A DNA stretch of 64,000 bases from Anisakis pegreffii (taxonomy: Eukaryota; Nematoda; Chromadorea; Rhabditida; Anisakidae): assembly GCA_035041965.1 (NCBI GenBank), contig JAPYMA010000652.1, forward strand, positions 1 through 64,000, in the 5' to 3' direction. The notes beneath the pieces are model-generated. The model was not told the DNA's origin and searched no databases. It was given only the letters and a program-made list of their open reading frames with translations. Each line of letters begins with the position of its first letter. Position 1 is the stretch's first letter. The position numbers and the translations under genes are program-made. Of this stretch, positions 50,705 to 61,600 are shown one piece after another.

Positions 50705-51845
50705 TTATTCGTCTTGGGGAGGCTCCAGCTCCTCCTCATTGATATCGTAGAGTTGCGGTGATGGTGCTCGCGAAGCAACGCGACGTTTTCTCGGAGTGAA
50801 GACACCACAGCGCTTCGACAGTGCACCAACTCGACCGGATGGCATCGTTAAATGACGCAGTAACTGCAATATGATACTGCTGTGAGTGAACTGTAAAACT
50901 GAAGTAATCTCTGAAAAAAGCAAATAATCTCTGACTTGAAACTTCATTTGTCTCACCTTCATTTCAATATTCGCCAACGTCTTCATACGAGCACCGCCGC
51001 CGCACGGTGCAGCCAGCAGTGTGCAGCTATTGCGCACGGATCGAATCGTTCTGAAGCAACAGCACGACATCTCACTGAAGCACTTCTCACCACCACAGCA
51101 TCCAATCACGCACATCAGCGTCAACCACAACAGCTGACGGCACCATTCCTGTAGACGTGCAATTAACGCCTGCCCCAGTGATTGCTCCTTGACGCATTCT
51201 CGTTCTCGTCGTGAAACTCTGTTGTTGGTTAGCACGTTAAATTCACATGATCCAATCATATTATCTTATATTGTTGATATTGTTTACGATACTCTCTGAA
51301 TGAGAAGATATCATAGAGGTTAAAGGTCAATCGTATCTATCATGCGATCAATACATCAATGTCATACTTTCATAAAGATAAGTAAGTGTAAAAGTATCTC
51401 AAACGTGGATAAAAAGCTAATGGATGAATGATATAAACATATGAATAAATTACAAATGAAACATACTGAATACTTACTTGTTGTTGTTGTAGTTGTGACG
51501 AAGGCGTTTCGCCGAGTACAAAACTTTCGACGATTCGCAACAGCACTGAGCGGACAGTTTTGCTGGCTCAGAGCTGGTTGCTGAGCGGGAGGAGGCTGGT
51601 TGTGCCTCGTTTGGATTCAGAAGGCATACGGACGACAAGTCGTCGGAATAGGTCCTCTTGCGGTCACTGGTATATTGAGTACTACGGGAATGAGCACTAC
51701 GGGCAGAAGAAGTATTTTGGATGAGTTGAAGAGGCAATTGGTCAATTTCCGGAGTCGATGGCGAATAACTAATACTGCCCACGGGTAAACTGTTCGCCAT
51801 GGGCACAGGTAAAATACTCGAATACAGTATTAAAGTGCTGCTCAT
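50705..51845 (-). CDS. Unrecognised protein, three exons, 262 aa
   Basis: Exons are 51845-51478, 51218-50957 and 50863-50705, total 789 nt, with matching phases and canonical GTAAGT and GTGAGA donors. The N-terminal third is Ser-rich and polar (SYSPSTPEIDQLPLQL, SARSAHSRSTQYTSDRKRTY). The middle has an amphipathic/hydrophobic stretch rich in cysteine (ARLQEWCRQLLWLTLMCVIGCC then EKCFSEMSCCCF). The C-terminus has a basic patch and an acidic end (GVFTPRKRRVASRAP, DINEEELEPPQDE). I do not recognise a family. The basic FTPRKRRVASRAPSP segment could be a nuclear-localisation signal or kinase target; that is inference. The coherent splicing over three exons argues that it is a real gene. Confidence 0.65.
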
Positions 51846-52681
51846 TTCAGTTTGTCGTTTCCAGCAATTATTATGATGACTGACGTGACGTGACGCTTAA
51901 CTGATTGATGAAAAAATACTGAAAAATACTGAACATTTTTGAGAAGCACATCATTCCTCAGGTAATTCACGTCGAAATTCACGTTTCAAGTTGATAAAGC
52001 GATTCAAAATTCACTAATCCCTCCCAAAGATCACCACCTAAGTTGTTCAGATTATGACGGATCGCAGTGAAATTTCAAAAGCTCGAAGTGTTGACGACGA
52101 TTGCAAACACCATACGAGCGCCCATCTTGAGACGTGACTAAACTACACAGCGATCATAAAACGGGTCTAGTTGAGAGGTAAACATTTATTATTATTATTA
52201 TTCATGTTCCAATTAAACATGTTACGTGTATTATTATGCATATTGATGTTACTATTATTATTAATATGATTGTGATCACATAACAAACATAAAATGATGC
52301 AATTTCTAAGCAGAAACTCGTCCTGAACATTCCATATTATCGTTTCTTTTTGCCATTATTACCGTTCAAAAACATTCCACAATACTAAAGATCGAATGCC
52401 AATCGCGACCAGGATTAAGACTCGGGGTAAAACTAGCTTAAGACTAGTTCTTCCCCAAGAGACAGTCTCGAACAGGCTTGGATAGGGGTAGATTTACAGT
52501 TGGTTATTGAACGTTCAAATGATGACGTAAGATCGAATGCACTTCATAATGATAATCTTCCACTAGTACTATGTGTGCTGCAATGATCTAATGAAGTCAG
52601 AGGCGGGTCCGACCGCAAAGCATCGTCGATCGGGTCCAAAGAGCGTCTTGGTTCGTGACAATTGAGAGATGGATGGATAGG

Positions 52682-52731
<50 letters not shown>

Positions 52732-53347
52732 TCATCAAAGAACGTTCGATCATTAAAACACTCACTCGTGTCTCTCTTAATTAAAGCTGCAAAAAGCAAA
52801 AGCAGATTGTCGGGAGTAACGTCAAAACGAACACGCTTTGTGCTATGCAGCGCTACATTCACATATCTATCTCTGTTCATATGTCTCTCTGTGTTTCGCA
52901 TAAATTCCAAATGATCTGCGATAATTTCGATACGATCGCGATTTGTTGTTGTTGTTGTTATTCCAGTGGATGGGTGTTCGTTCATCTTCGAGGATAGAGT
53001 GCTGCGAGATAGATTCGAGTTAGAGTGCTGCAAAAAACAACGAAACATCTCCTCGGCACACACAAAAACAACTACTTATCTGTAGGTTTGTTGAATATTT
53101 ATCATGATGACATAATACACTTATTTGTTGAATATACACATTTTAATATAGTGTATTACTCAAAATGCAGTAATCTTTCTGTCCACAGCTGTTACTATCG
53201 GATAATTTACGGGAATAAATACAAAAACAGTTCATAATGATAATAGACAATAATATAAACAAGCAATAATAATGTCGCCCAAGGAAAGAGGTAGAGGAGC
53301 AAGAAAGACATTTTGTTTTGCAGGAGATGTGAATTGTTTAACGCTCC
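51846..53347. other. Intergenic region with an unassigned ORF
   Basis: A minus-strand frame at 53063-52569 encodes HPSTGITTTTTNRDRIEII, ERHMNRDRYVNVALH and STKRVRFDVTPDN, and is preceded by a good acceptor (TTTTTTGCAG). It reads into the (GATA)n tract as IYLSIYLS. KRVRF fits the RVxF docking motif of protein phosphatase 1, but I could not build a full gene. Otherwise AT-rich. Confidence 0.3.
52682..52731. repeat. (GATA)n microsatellite
   Basis: About twelve perfect AGAT/GATA units. Confidence 0.95.
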
Positions 53348-53398
53348 TCACGTGAATAACACGTGCTTCGCGCATCGCAAATGTGCGGTGATCACGTG
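53348..53398. promoter_or_regulatory. Cluster of three CACGTG E-boxes
   Basis: CACGTG occurs at 53349-53354, 53360-53365 and 53393-53398; the first is the extended TCACGTGA. They lie about 480-530 bp upstream of the RPUSD2 start. CACGTG is the class-B E-box bound by bHLH-zipper factors (Myc/Max, TFEB/HLH-30 families). Function is inferred. Confidence 0.5.
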
Positions 53399-53860
53399 GA
53401 TAGCTGCATAGATTGCATGAGTGTTGATCACGTCTCACCGATTCTCGCCGATCTTGTGCAAATGATTGCAATCGTTGCTATGCGGGACCGATGGTAACAT
53501 TATTGTTATCACAATGATTTATTGGCACTATCATCAAGATTGTTTATCGGCCGTACTCTCCTTTCTTCATCGCCGAGTGGCGCGTGTCTGGGCTTAGGCT
53601 GCGTGCCATTTTTGGCGAACCTTCCCAAGAACGTTTCAAATTTGATAATAATAGCTTTATTATTATGGTTGTTATTGTTGCATTATTAATTGATATTGTT
53701 TTATTGTGATATTATTATTACATTATTATGAGGATCATCAGTGTCATTACTAGTGCCACTGTGAACCTCATTAGGGATGTCTTTTCGAGGTAGATCTCGA
53801 ATTACCGAATTACGAATCAATTCATGTGAAAAACGCCATTTCACTTTCAGAAAAAAACTT

Positions 53861-53869
53861 ATTTTCAGG
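53861..53869 (+). promoter_or_regulatory. Probable trans-splice acceptor before RPUSD2
   Basis: ATTTTCAG lies 8-10 bases before the start codon chosen at 53877, with no upstream coding exon. An intervening out-of-frame ATG at 53872 meets a stop after a few codons. This arrangement is typical of spliced-leader addition in nematodes, but a 5'-UTR intron would look the same. Confidence 0.45.
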
Positions 53870-53876
53870 ACATGGT

Positions 53877-56800
53877 ATGGCCGATCGACAGCCTGCGGTA
53901 GTAAACAGCGACGACTGTGCTCAACACCGTTCGAAAAGTGCTCCAAAACGAGTGTTTAACAGCGACGACGTTGTTACATCCATTTCCGAGCAAATAGAAC
54001 GGTGCCCAGTAGCTGTCGACTGTTGTCGAGAAAGGGAACTAGAGAGCGGCACGAAACGAGCGAAGCTGAGTGCTGGAAAGAGTGAAATTAGTGCAAAAAA
54101 TGTGAGTGAATACCAAGAACGTTTCAAAAACGATGAGTAGTTGCAAGTTGATGTGTAAGGTTTGCGAAATGCGGACGCTTTTTGCAACGTGAATATAATT
54201 TCTGCTGTGCATTTCAGCAGCAGCAGCAGGAAGAATCACAATCCCAACCCAGTTGCGCCTCTCTCGCCAACGACAAGAAACGTCTCAGGCAAGAGAACAG
54301 CATAGACGTATATTACAGTGAAATGCCTTTAAACGTACCATTCCACGTTAAAGATGGTTTGTTTTGATGATCAGATTTTTTTGGAAGTTTACCTCTCACT
54401 TGAAAAAGATCTCTTATTTTCATCCCATTCCGTCGATTTTCCCAATTCTTCTTTCTCGTACGAAAATCCCAAAATTTTCCACTTTCATCGTTTATTTTTT
54501 CATAGTCAACGCGCTTCAAAAAGTTTGATTTTTTGTGTCGAAAATTGGTCATTTTTGTGCAGTCGTCGTCCTTGCAAAAGTTTGATCGAATTTCTAATGA
54601 TAAAATAGGGATTTTAGGAATTCGATATTTGAGTCCGTATTGGACAACGTATCGTACGCGTGCGAAAGGTCGTTGGATTGGACGAAAAATGGTCGAAGTT
54701 TTCCGTAAGGAATTCCTCTCGCAAAATGCCAATTATGCGGTATGTTTGTGAGTTTGACCACTTTACTAGAGTTGATTTCTGGGAAGAGTGATCGTTGGAT
54801 CGATTGAGCGGAGTGTATGAAAGGAGCGAGCGCGTTGTTTTGCAGATGGTTGCATGCAAACTGGGTCGTTTGTTCGTGAACGGTCAGCAAGTGCTTGATC
54901 CGGAGTATCGTTTCAAGCCGAACGATGCGATCGTACACGTGGGTCATCGTCACGAACACCCGATTCTGGATCGAAAAATCCGTATTCTGGAGAACAGCGC
55001 CGATCTGTTGGTGGTCGACAAACCGCCGAGCATGCCGGTGCATGCCTGTGGACAGTATCGTCTTCACACAGTAATGGGCTTACTCTACACTCAGTACAAC
55101 ATCGCCGGTCTAAGAGGTACGTTAAGTACATTCGATTTTGGAGTGATGTGAATGAGTGGTTTTGAAAAATGATTTGTTTAGTGTTGCACAGGCTGGATCG
55201 AACAACGTCTGGAGTGCTGATATTCGCAAAAAACTATGAGACCGATTCGGAGGTTTGCCCATTGCAATTATTATTATTATTATTATATTTAAAGAAGTAA
55301 TTTAATTATATAATTATTATTATATTTATATAAGTGATGAAATATAATTCACACTTCAATGCACGTATATTATTTATAGTTAGATTTACTTTATAACTGT
55401 TTTAATGTTTTAGTTCAAGGAAACGCTGAAGGCGGGTGAATGGCACAAGGAGTATGTGTGCAAAGTGGACGGTGTCTTTCCCGGGTAAATTTCTGATATT
55501 CACTTCATTTCCCGTCGTTCGGGCAACATTTCTAAATTGTCATTATTGCTATTATTATTTTTACTGTTATTATTATTATTATTCAGTGAAGATGAGGTGT
55601 TGTGTGATGAGCCGTTAGGAACGTTAGTGATCTCGATGGGTATACAGTGTGTGCGAGAAGAAGGTGGCAAGCCGGCACGGACGCGTTTCAGACGGTTGTG
55701 GACGGACGGAAAGCGTTTTTCGGTTCTAAAATGCATCTTGGAGACAGGGAGAACTCACCAGATTCGAGTGCATTTGCAGTATTTAGGTGGGTGGATGTAT
55801 TTCAATGAGTATTTGTGAGAACACGAATTATTTGAGTGTTTTTGCTGTGATTATTCTAGTTAATTGTGAGACTGCGGTGTTGGCGAAATGACCTTGACAA
55901 TGATACGGTCACGGTCATTTCACCAAAAAATCAGTGAAAAGGAGTGGCGCGTAATGTCCGCATGAGTATGGCCTGAGGTTTATGCCGACGATACACTTCG
56001 GCTGGGCGCCTTCGAAAAATGCTTGGAATTTTGGGCGACATCAATCTACCTATGGAAAGATCGGACGATTGTAAGCCTGAGCTGTCCGGCTGGAACTCAG
56101 CCAGTCTGATTAGCCAGTATGCCTCTTATAGTGGAAGGGGGTTTTTACTTAAATCGTGGTTGAACAGAGCGTTTATGAGTACGTAGCATTTACTGATACA
56201 CACACATCAACAATGAGCAGAACAGAATTATGTATCAAAAATATAAGTGTGATTAAGGTGTGATAAGGTGAGATGATGTTGTAAGAATGACGTGGTGTGT
56301 ATTACAAAATGCAATATGTTTAGATATATTCATAAATAAGATATAATGATTTGATGAAGAATAATTATTACATAACGAAGGTGAATCACAAAATTTTCGT
56401 GAATATCTGTATTTACGACATCTCTCTGATCTGTTGGTTGTTATCATTAGCATTATTGCAGTGATAATTCCAGGTTATCCTATAATTGGTGACGAACTAT
56501 ACAATACGGATGTTTGGGGTCCTAATCGTGGAAGGAACGCCGAGTACGGGAAGTCTTATGAACAGGTTCGAGGGATTATTGCTTTATATGATATTGTTAC
56601 TGTTGTTGTAGTTTATTAATATTATTTTAGTCATGTATATAAATATTCAGTTTCCAGCTATGCAAAGATATAAGTGATGCGCATCGTTACTCGCTATGGC
56701 ATGAAACTGTGCACCCAGACTACGAGCAGCGTATGGAACGACTCGCGAACGGAGAGGTACGAATCTCTTTTAGTTATTCGATTTTAGACAGATTTGGGGC

Positions 56801-57180
56801 AAAATAAACCGAGTCCGGTCTTGTTAGGGGTAATTTTTTGGATTTGTGAGCTGAGATTTGGGCGTAGGGTTGGTCGCCTGAGTTTTTTTTCAAGGGGAAA
56901 AGGTTCTGATAACCTGATTTGAGTGGTGTATTCTTAATTTCAGGTTGAACCCGAGCCCGATAACCTGAAGATGGATGGTCGTCCTGACTACGACCCAATT
57001 TGCTTGGGCTGTAATGTGACGAAACGCCGACCGAGCGAATCGCACTTTATGCTGCATTTGCATTGCCTCAAGTATGAGACTGAAAAGTGGAGTTTTTCGA
57101 CGGATTTACCGGATTGGGCAGTTGAACCGGCGTGCGAAAGAGTCCCGGAAGAAGCTTACGGGAACACCATGATTGGATAA
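53877..57180 (+). CDS. RNA pseudouridine synthase, RPUSD2/RluA family
   Basis: It isomerises uridine to pseudouridine in RNA. Exons are 53877-54101, 54218-54356, 54618-54739, 54846-55116, 55182-55252, 55414-55484, 55587-55786, 56474-56565, 56658-56756 and 56944-57180, total 1527 nt, 508 aa. A polar, low-complexity N-terminus is followed by IRYLSPYWTTYRTRAKGRWIG, the RPUSD2/Rib2 entry motif. Next comes an S4-like segment (LGRLFVNGQQVLDPEYRFKPND, near residues 165-185), then DLLVVDKPPSMPVHACG. The catalytic HRLDRTTSG spans exons 4-5 with Asp near 258. GRTHQIRVHLQYLG lies near 353-366, and the family's insertion PIIGDELYNTDVWGP follows. The C-terminus keeps a CLGC (450-453) with a later HLHC, as in animal RPUSD2 (CAEC and relatives). 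All catalytic landmarks are intact. Yeast Rib2/Pus9 relatives modify tRNA position 32; the substrate here is not known. Confidence 0.95.
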
Positions 57181-57471
57181 AGTGATTTGTGATTCGTTGT
57201 TATGTGTGTTGCCATTGTTTTGATAATTGTTATTGCTGTTTTGATATTGTGAAAATCAGTGTTGTGATAAATGTTTGAAGTGTTGTAAATGTCGAGTGGT
57301 TATCATTCTCGTAATCGCATTATTATCGTTACTGTGACTATATTATCATTACTGTTATCATTTTATCATTGATCGTAGCACTGTTGTTGAGGTGATACAT
57401 GTTACGTATGCGTAAAAGGATAAATAAATTAAATTAACATCATTGGAGGTTTTGACCAGCGAAGTGTTTCG

Positions 57472-57485
57472 GTTACTATAGTAAC
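57472..57485. promoter_or_regulatory. X-box (RFX/DAF-19 site), distal
   Basis: GTTACTATAGTAAC fits the nematode X-box consensus RYYNYYATRRNRAC at all positions and sits in a perfect 16-bp palindrome (57471-57486). DAF-19/RFX drives ciliary genes including che-11/IFT140 in C. elegans. It is about 1.15 kb from the IFT140 start. Confidence 0.6.
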
Positions 57486-58114
57486 CATATGAAAGCAGTC
57501 TAGTCTCTCTGTCTCTGTGAGGGAGGCTGCCTAACAAATACAATTCATGGGCTGTTGGAATGGCACCGATAGTGGGAACGCATCTTTATATCGTCGTTTA
57601 GCGAATTTTTTGGTATATTTTTAAATAATGGTTTCGGATAATTTGACTCACGATCAGTTAAAGTTGAGTTGTCATATGAGGCTGCAAGAGAATATTGCAC
57701 TTGAATTTAAATTCTAATGGTGATGGTCTTGACATGACCACTGCGAATTCGTGGTCGAGTTAGTTTGGCATTTGTGCAATTTATTATTTTTATTTGGTGT
57801 CATTTGGAAAGGATAGTGGGTGTTTGCGCGCGTGTTTTCAAATGTTTTGTATCATCATCATTATCAGTTTAACAATTCGTGCCGTCACGTTGCCCGATGC
57901 TGATCAAAACCGTACGTGATTGTATAAACAGACACGCTCCCGCGCACTGTATAAGTGTGGGTTGAGCGCAGAAGTTGCCCTGTTGTCGGTTTTATCGATG
58001 GCGGGTGGTTGGTGAGTGGAGTGGGGTGGTGTTGGGTTGGGTTGTATGTGTTGCGTTCACGATTCGGTATTAGGTATGTTGAGCAGCGATATATTTCTTG
58101 GCTGCTTTGATGTG

Positions 58115-58128
58115 GTTACTATGGTAAC
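58115..58128. promoter_or_regulatory. X-box (RFX/DAF-19 site), proximal
   Basis: GTTACTATGGTAAC fits RYYNYYATRRNRAC at all positions, 510-520 bp upstream of the IFT140 start codon. Its flanks (CTGCTTTGATGTG) match the reverse complement of the flanks of the distal site, so the two sites are duplicates in opposite orientation. Confidence 0.65.
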
Positions 58129-58637
58129 CACATCGAAGCAACTTTTGTCTTTTGGAGAAATACGCCATACGCACTGGTATTTTCTATTACACTCCATAAA
58201 CGGGAGGTATTCGTCAAGTGCTTCTCTGATGATCAGTTTTTGGGCAGTCTCTACTGCTTGGCATTAACAATAATGTGGTAATAATCAGTGCTATGATTTA
58301 TGAGTTATGCTGTTTACATGAGACCACCCTTAGAAGCAGCAGCCGTGAAATTGAGATTGAGAATCTGTCTCTCGCAACGTTGATAAATTTATATCCATAT
58401 CGGATTTTTGCCACTGCGTTTGATATTCTTTTCAAATGATCAAATCAAATTGATGTTGCAGTTTGGGAGTGATTCTAAAATAAGCTTCGAAACTTGCATT
58501 TACCTTTTCTGATCGTTGGATCCGGTATTTGTCAGTTGAGAAAATTCGCGTATTAATTATTAAGCGGCAGTAGCTTGGCCACCACCACCACCAGCAGCAG
58601 CAGCAGTACTGTCTTGTTGGTTTGATTTTAGTGGAAT

Positions 58638-61600
58638 GTGGTGGTGCTGAATGGACCGATGATGGCTGTTTTGATCGAGGAACGTGTGGAACAAAATATC
58701 ACGGATACAATTCATGAGCTGCTGGAGTGGCACCAGAAGAGTGGACGCTTCGCAGTATCGTCATTCAATCCGAACATCGGTGCCGAAGTGAACTTTTTCA
58801 CGGAACATGTTTGTTTTGTTTTGTTTTGTTTTTTCTTCTCGTTTTTCATCGAGGGGCATTTGCTGGAACCCTGTCAAAATCATGCTATCATTGAACGAAC
58901 GCATAAGTGCCGATAACTTGAGTCTAAGGCGACGAAGAACTGACGCGCAAGTCGTAGCTTAAGAGACTAGAGCTGAGCTTAAACTGAGCTCAAGCTTAAG
59001 TCAGTCAGTCACCCGAGAAAGGTAGATAATTTGTTTAGTTGCCTATGTTTTGTATCTTCCTTTTTGGTTTTAATTCCTTCTTTCCCCAATATCAGTTGGG
59101 TTTTGGTAGTACACTCGTCATTCTGTTATTATTAAAATTTAACAATGTTCACTTATTTCGAGCGAATACCCTGTGAAATAAAAAGATTTTTTAAATGCTC
59201 TTGGCTGGGATGTGCACAGATGTTGTGCGAACCAGGTACGAACGTTTTCTGTTGCGAATGTTGTTCGAAGTCGGCGCGAACGCTTGTTGGGACAGGTTCG
59301 AAGTCGACACGAAGGAACGAACAATAGTGTTGTTTTGAGGGTGGTCGCAGTGAGCATGAGCCGATTCGAAGAGCCGGTGTTCGGTTCACGCAACTGAAAT
59401 GGCATCCTAACGAGGACTTGATTGTAGTGGCGTCGAACGACGGAGATTTACTGCTGAGATATGCAGATGATACAAGTGGTACGCATTATTGATAGCATGC
59501 TAGATGCATATAGTCGAAAATCTCGGTGAAGACGACTCTCAGCCAGAATGTAAAAGTAACTTTTGGCCAGCAAAAGTTCGCGGCTTGAATGTAAAAAATT
59601 TGACGAAGATTTCGATCAAATTGCATAGGCAAGCGATAAACGAGATATATTTCTATTTATAGAGTTCCACCTACCTGCGGATGATACAGAGCCGTTAGTC
59701 GAGATCTCAAGTATGGTATGGAATTGGAGCGCATCATTGCTACTCACTGCTGATAAGGTATGCGCTAAACATTTGCGTGACTTTCCGTCTGAAAATTGAG
59801 GCATTTTGCACACGGCATCGCGTATGAATACGTGTGTCTCGCATGAGCGATTGTTGCTTGTTTTTGATCGCGTCTTTTGATCGTGTTTCAGAGTGGAATT
59901 GTGGCACTGAATAGGATTGACACGAAGAAACTACGTCAAAGTAAACGTGTGCAAAAACTGACTATTCCAGAGGGTATTAACTGTGCGTTGAGCAAACAAT
60001 TACACGGGTATTACTCATTTTCTATAACTGCTGCAGGTCACTTGTATTTTATCATTGTCTTAAGTCGGTGATTGAATTTGATCAGTTCGTCTGAAGCATA
60101 AGCCTGATCGATTGAAGGAAGTCTCATTAAGTTGAACTGACTTTAATTTTGGACCTGGCTCAGGGCACGACCTTACAAAAAGGCGGCATAAGCCTGAGCT
60201 CAGTCACGAGGTTGATCCCTCTTACTGAAGTCTAAGCCTGAGAGCCTACACGGATGACGATCCATCCCATCAGATATTCTCAACTAAATACGGCATGTTC
60301 ACGTAAAGGATGAGTAAAATATTGGTTGCTGTACAGCAAAATTTGATTTTGCAGTGTATTTGTTTCAACGACAAAACAGAAAGTGCCTGATAAGGCAGTT
60401 AACGTCTCCTCTACTGCACCGACCACCGCAGCAGTACAACAAGCAACATCAATTGACGCAGGTGCTACTAGTCCAGCGGCAGTTCCGCACGAACAAACAA
60501 CGGCACTTGGTGAAAATGTCATTGAGCTGACAGCACGGCCAGAAATGGTCAGTCGGTCTCTTTCTCGTCTTCACTGGAATATGCTGCCTCACGAGGCCAT
60601 TCTTTTCAGATAATCCGGATAAATTTCGCAGATTCTGATAGTGAGTGATATGATTTCGCTTTCAGGGTCAATCGCCTAAAAGCTCTTCTGTGGACAACAA
60701 TAGTAGGCGGCCGCCCTCCACAACAGCAGCAGCAGCGACTTTGGCCCGCGCCAAATCGGCACGGGAGGATTTGGCCTTTTTTTTGCTGGGTGGCCAAAGC
60801 GGTGGTGTGTATCTGTTGGTCGAGCGGGGCGATAACACTCAACCCACAAAAATATTTCAGGTCGGTGTTTTAAGAAGATGACCTCAATTCACCTATTTTT
60901 CAAAGCAAGCGTTTCAAACCTAGTGGCACCATCACCCAGAAATTCATTTTTCAAATTTTCATCATTTCTGTCACTTTCAATTAATAATTCTGGTTCATTT
61001 TTGGTATCGAGTCTAGGCATCCTTCTTCCGGCACTTGTTTACTTTGGGGGGAGGGGGTCGCTAACGTGCGACCCCCCTCCCTCCCCCAAAGTAAACAAGT
61101 GCCCTTCTTCCAATGGTGGACAAATTTTAGGTAGAAAACGCAGTTGTTCATCTTCTTGAAATTGAATCTAAGTCGTTATTGCTGGCGCTGGGCGATGATT
61201 TAATGCTGTATCAGCTGATGATGACAGTGGTGGACGGACGAACAGTCAAGTTGGTCGAAAAATTGCGAGTGAGTGCTGTTTGAGTTGAAAAACGCCAAAA
61301 CCTAGTGTCAGGATAATGTCATAGGACGGCCAAAATTGGCATAGTTTGATTACCAAATTGATCATCAACGGTATTTCAGGTGAAATTGACTGGAAAATGG
61401 CCGAATTTTGGTATGATAATGACCGAAGAGGGTGTTTTGGCAATGTGTAACTCTACAAAGGATGTGCGGTATGTAGTTTCTTTGAGACGGAATATTCGGA
61501 ATTGCGTTTCATCATTTTTGACTTTCGGTCTGCACTCAATGATTTGTAAATAATTTGATTTGCAACAGCACTCAATGGAGATTTGCAATTCCGGTACGCA

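Larger units (their letters stand above)
57181..58637. promoter_or_regulatory. Intergenic region upstream of IFT140
   Basis: About 1.45 kb separates the RPUSD2 stop and the IFT140 start. It contains two X-box matches (annotated separately). CACCACCACCACCAGCAG near 58580 and a GATTTTAG/TGGAATG acceptor about 8 bases before the start codon are also present. The spacing is too long for a typical nematode operon. No gene is seen in it. Confidence 0.6.
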
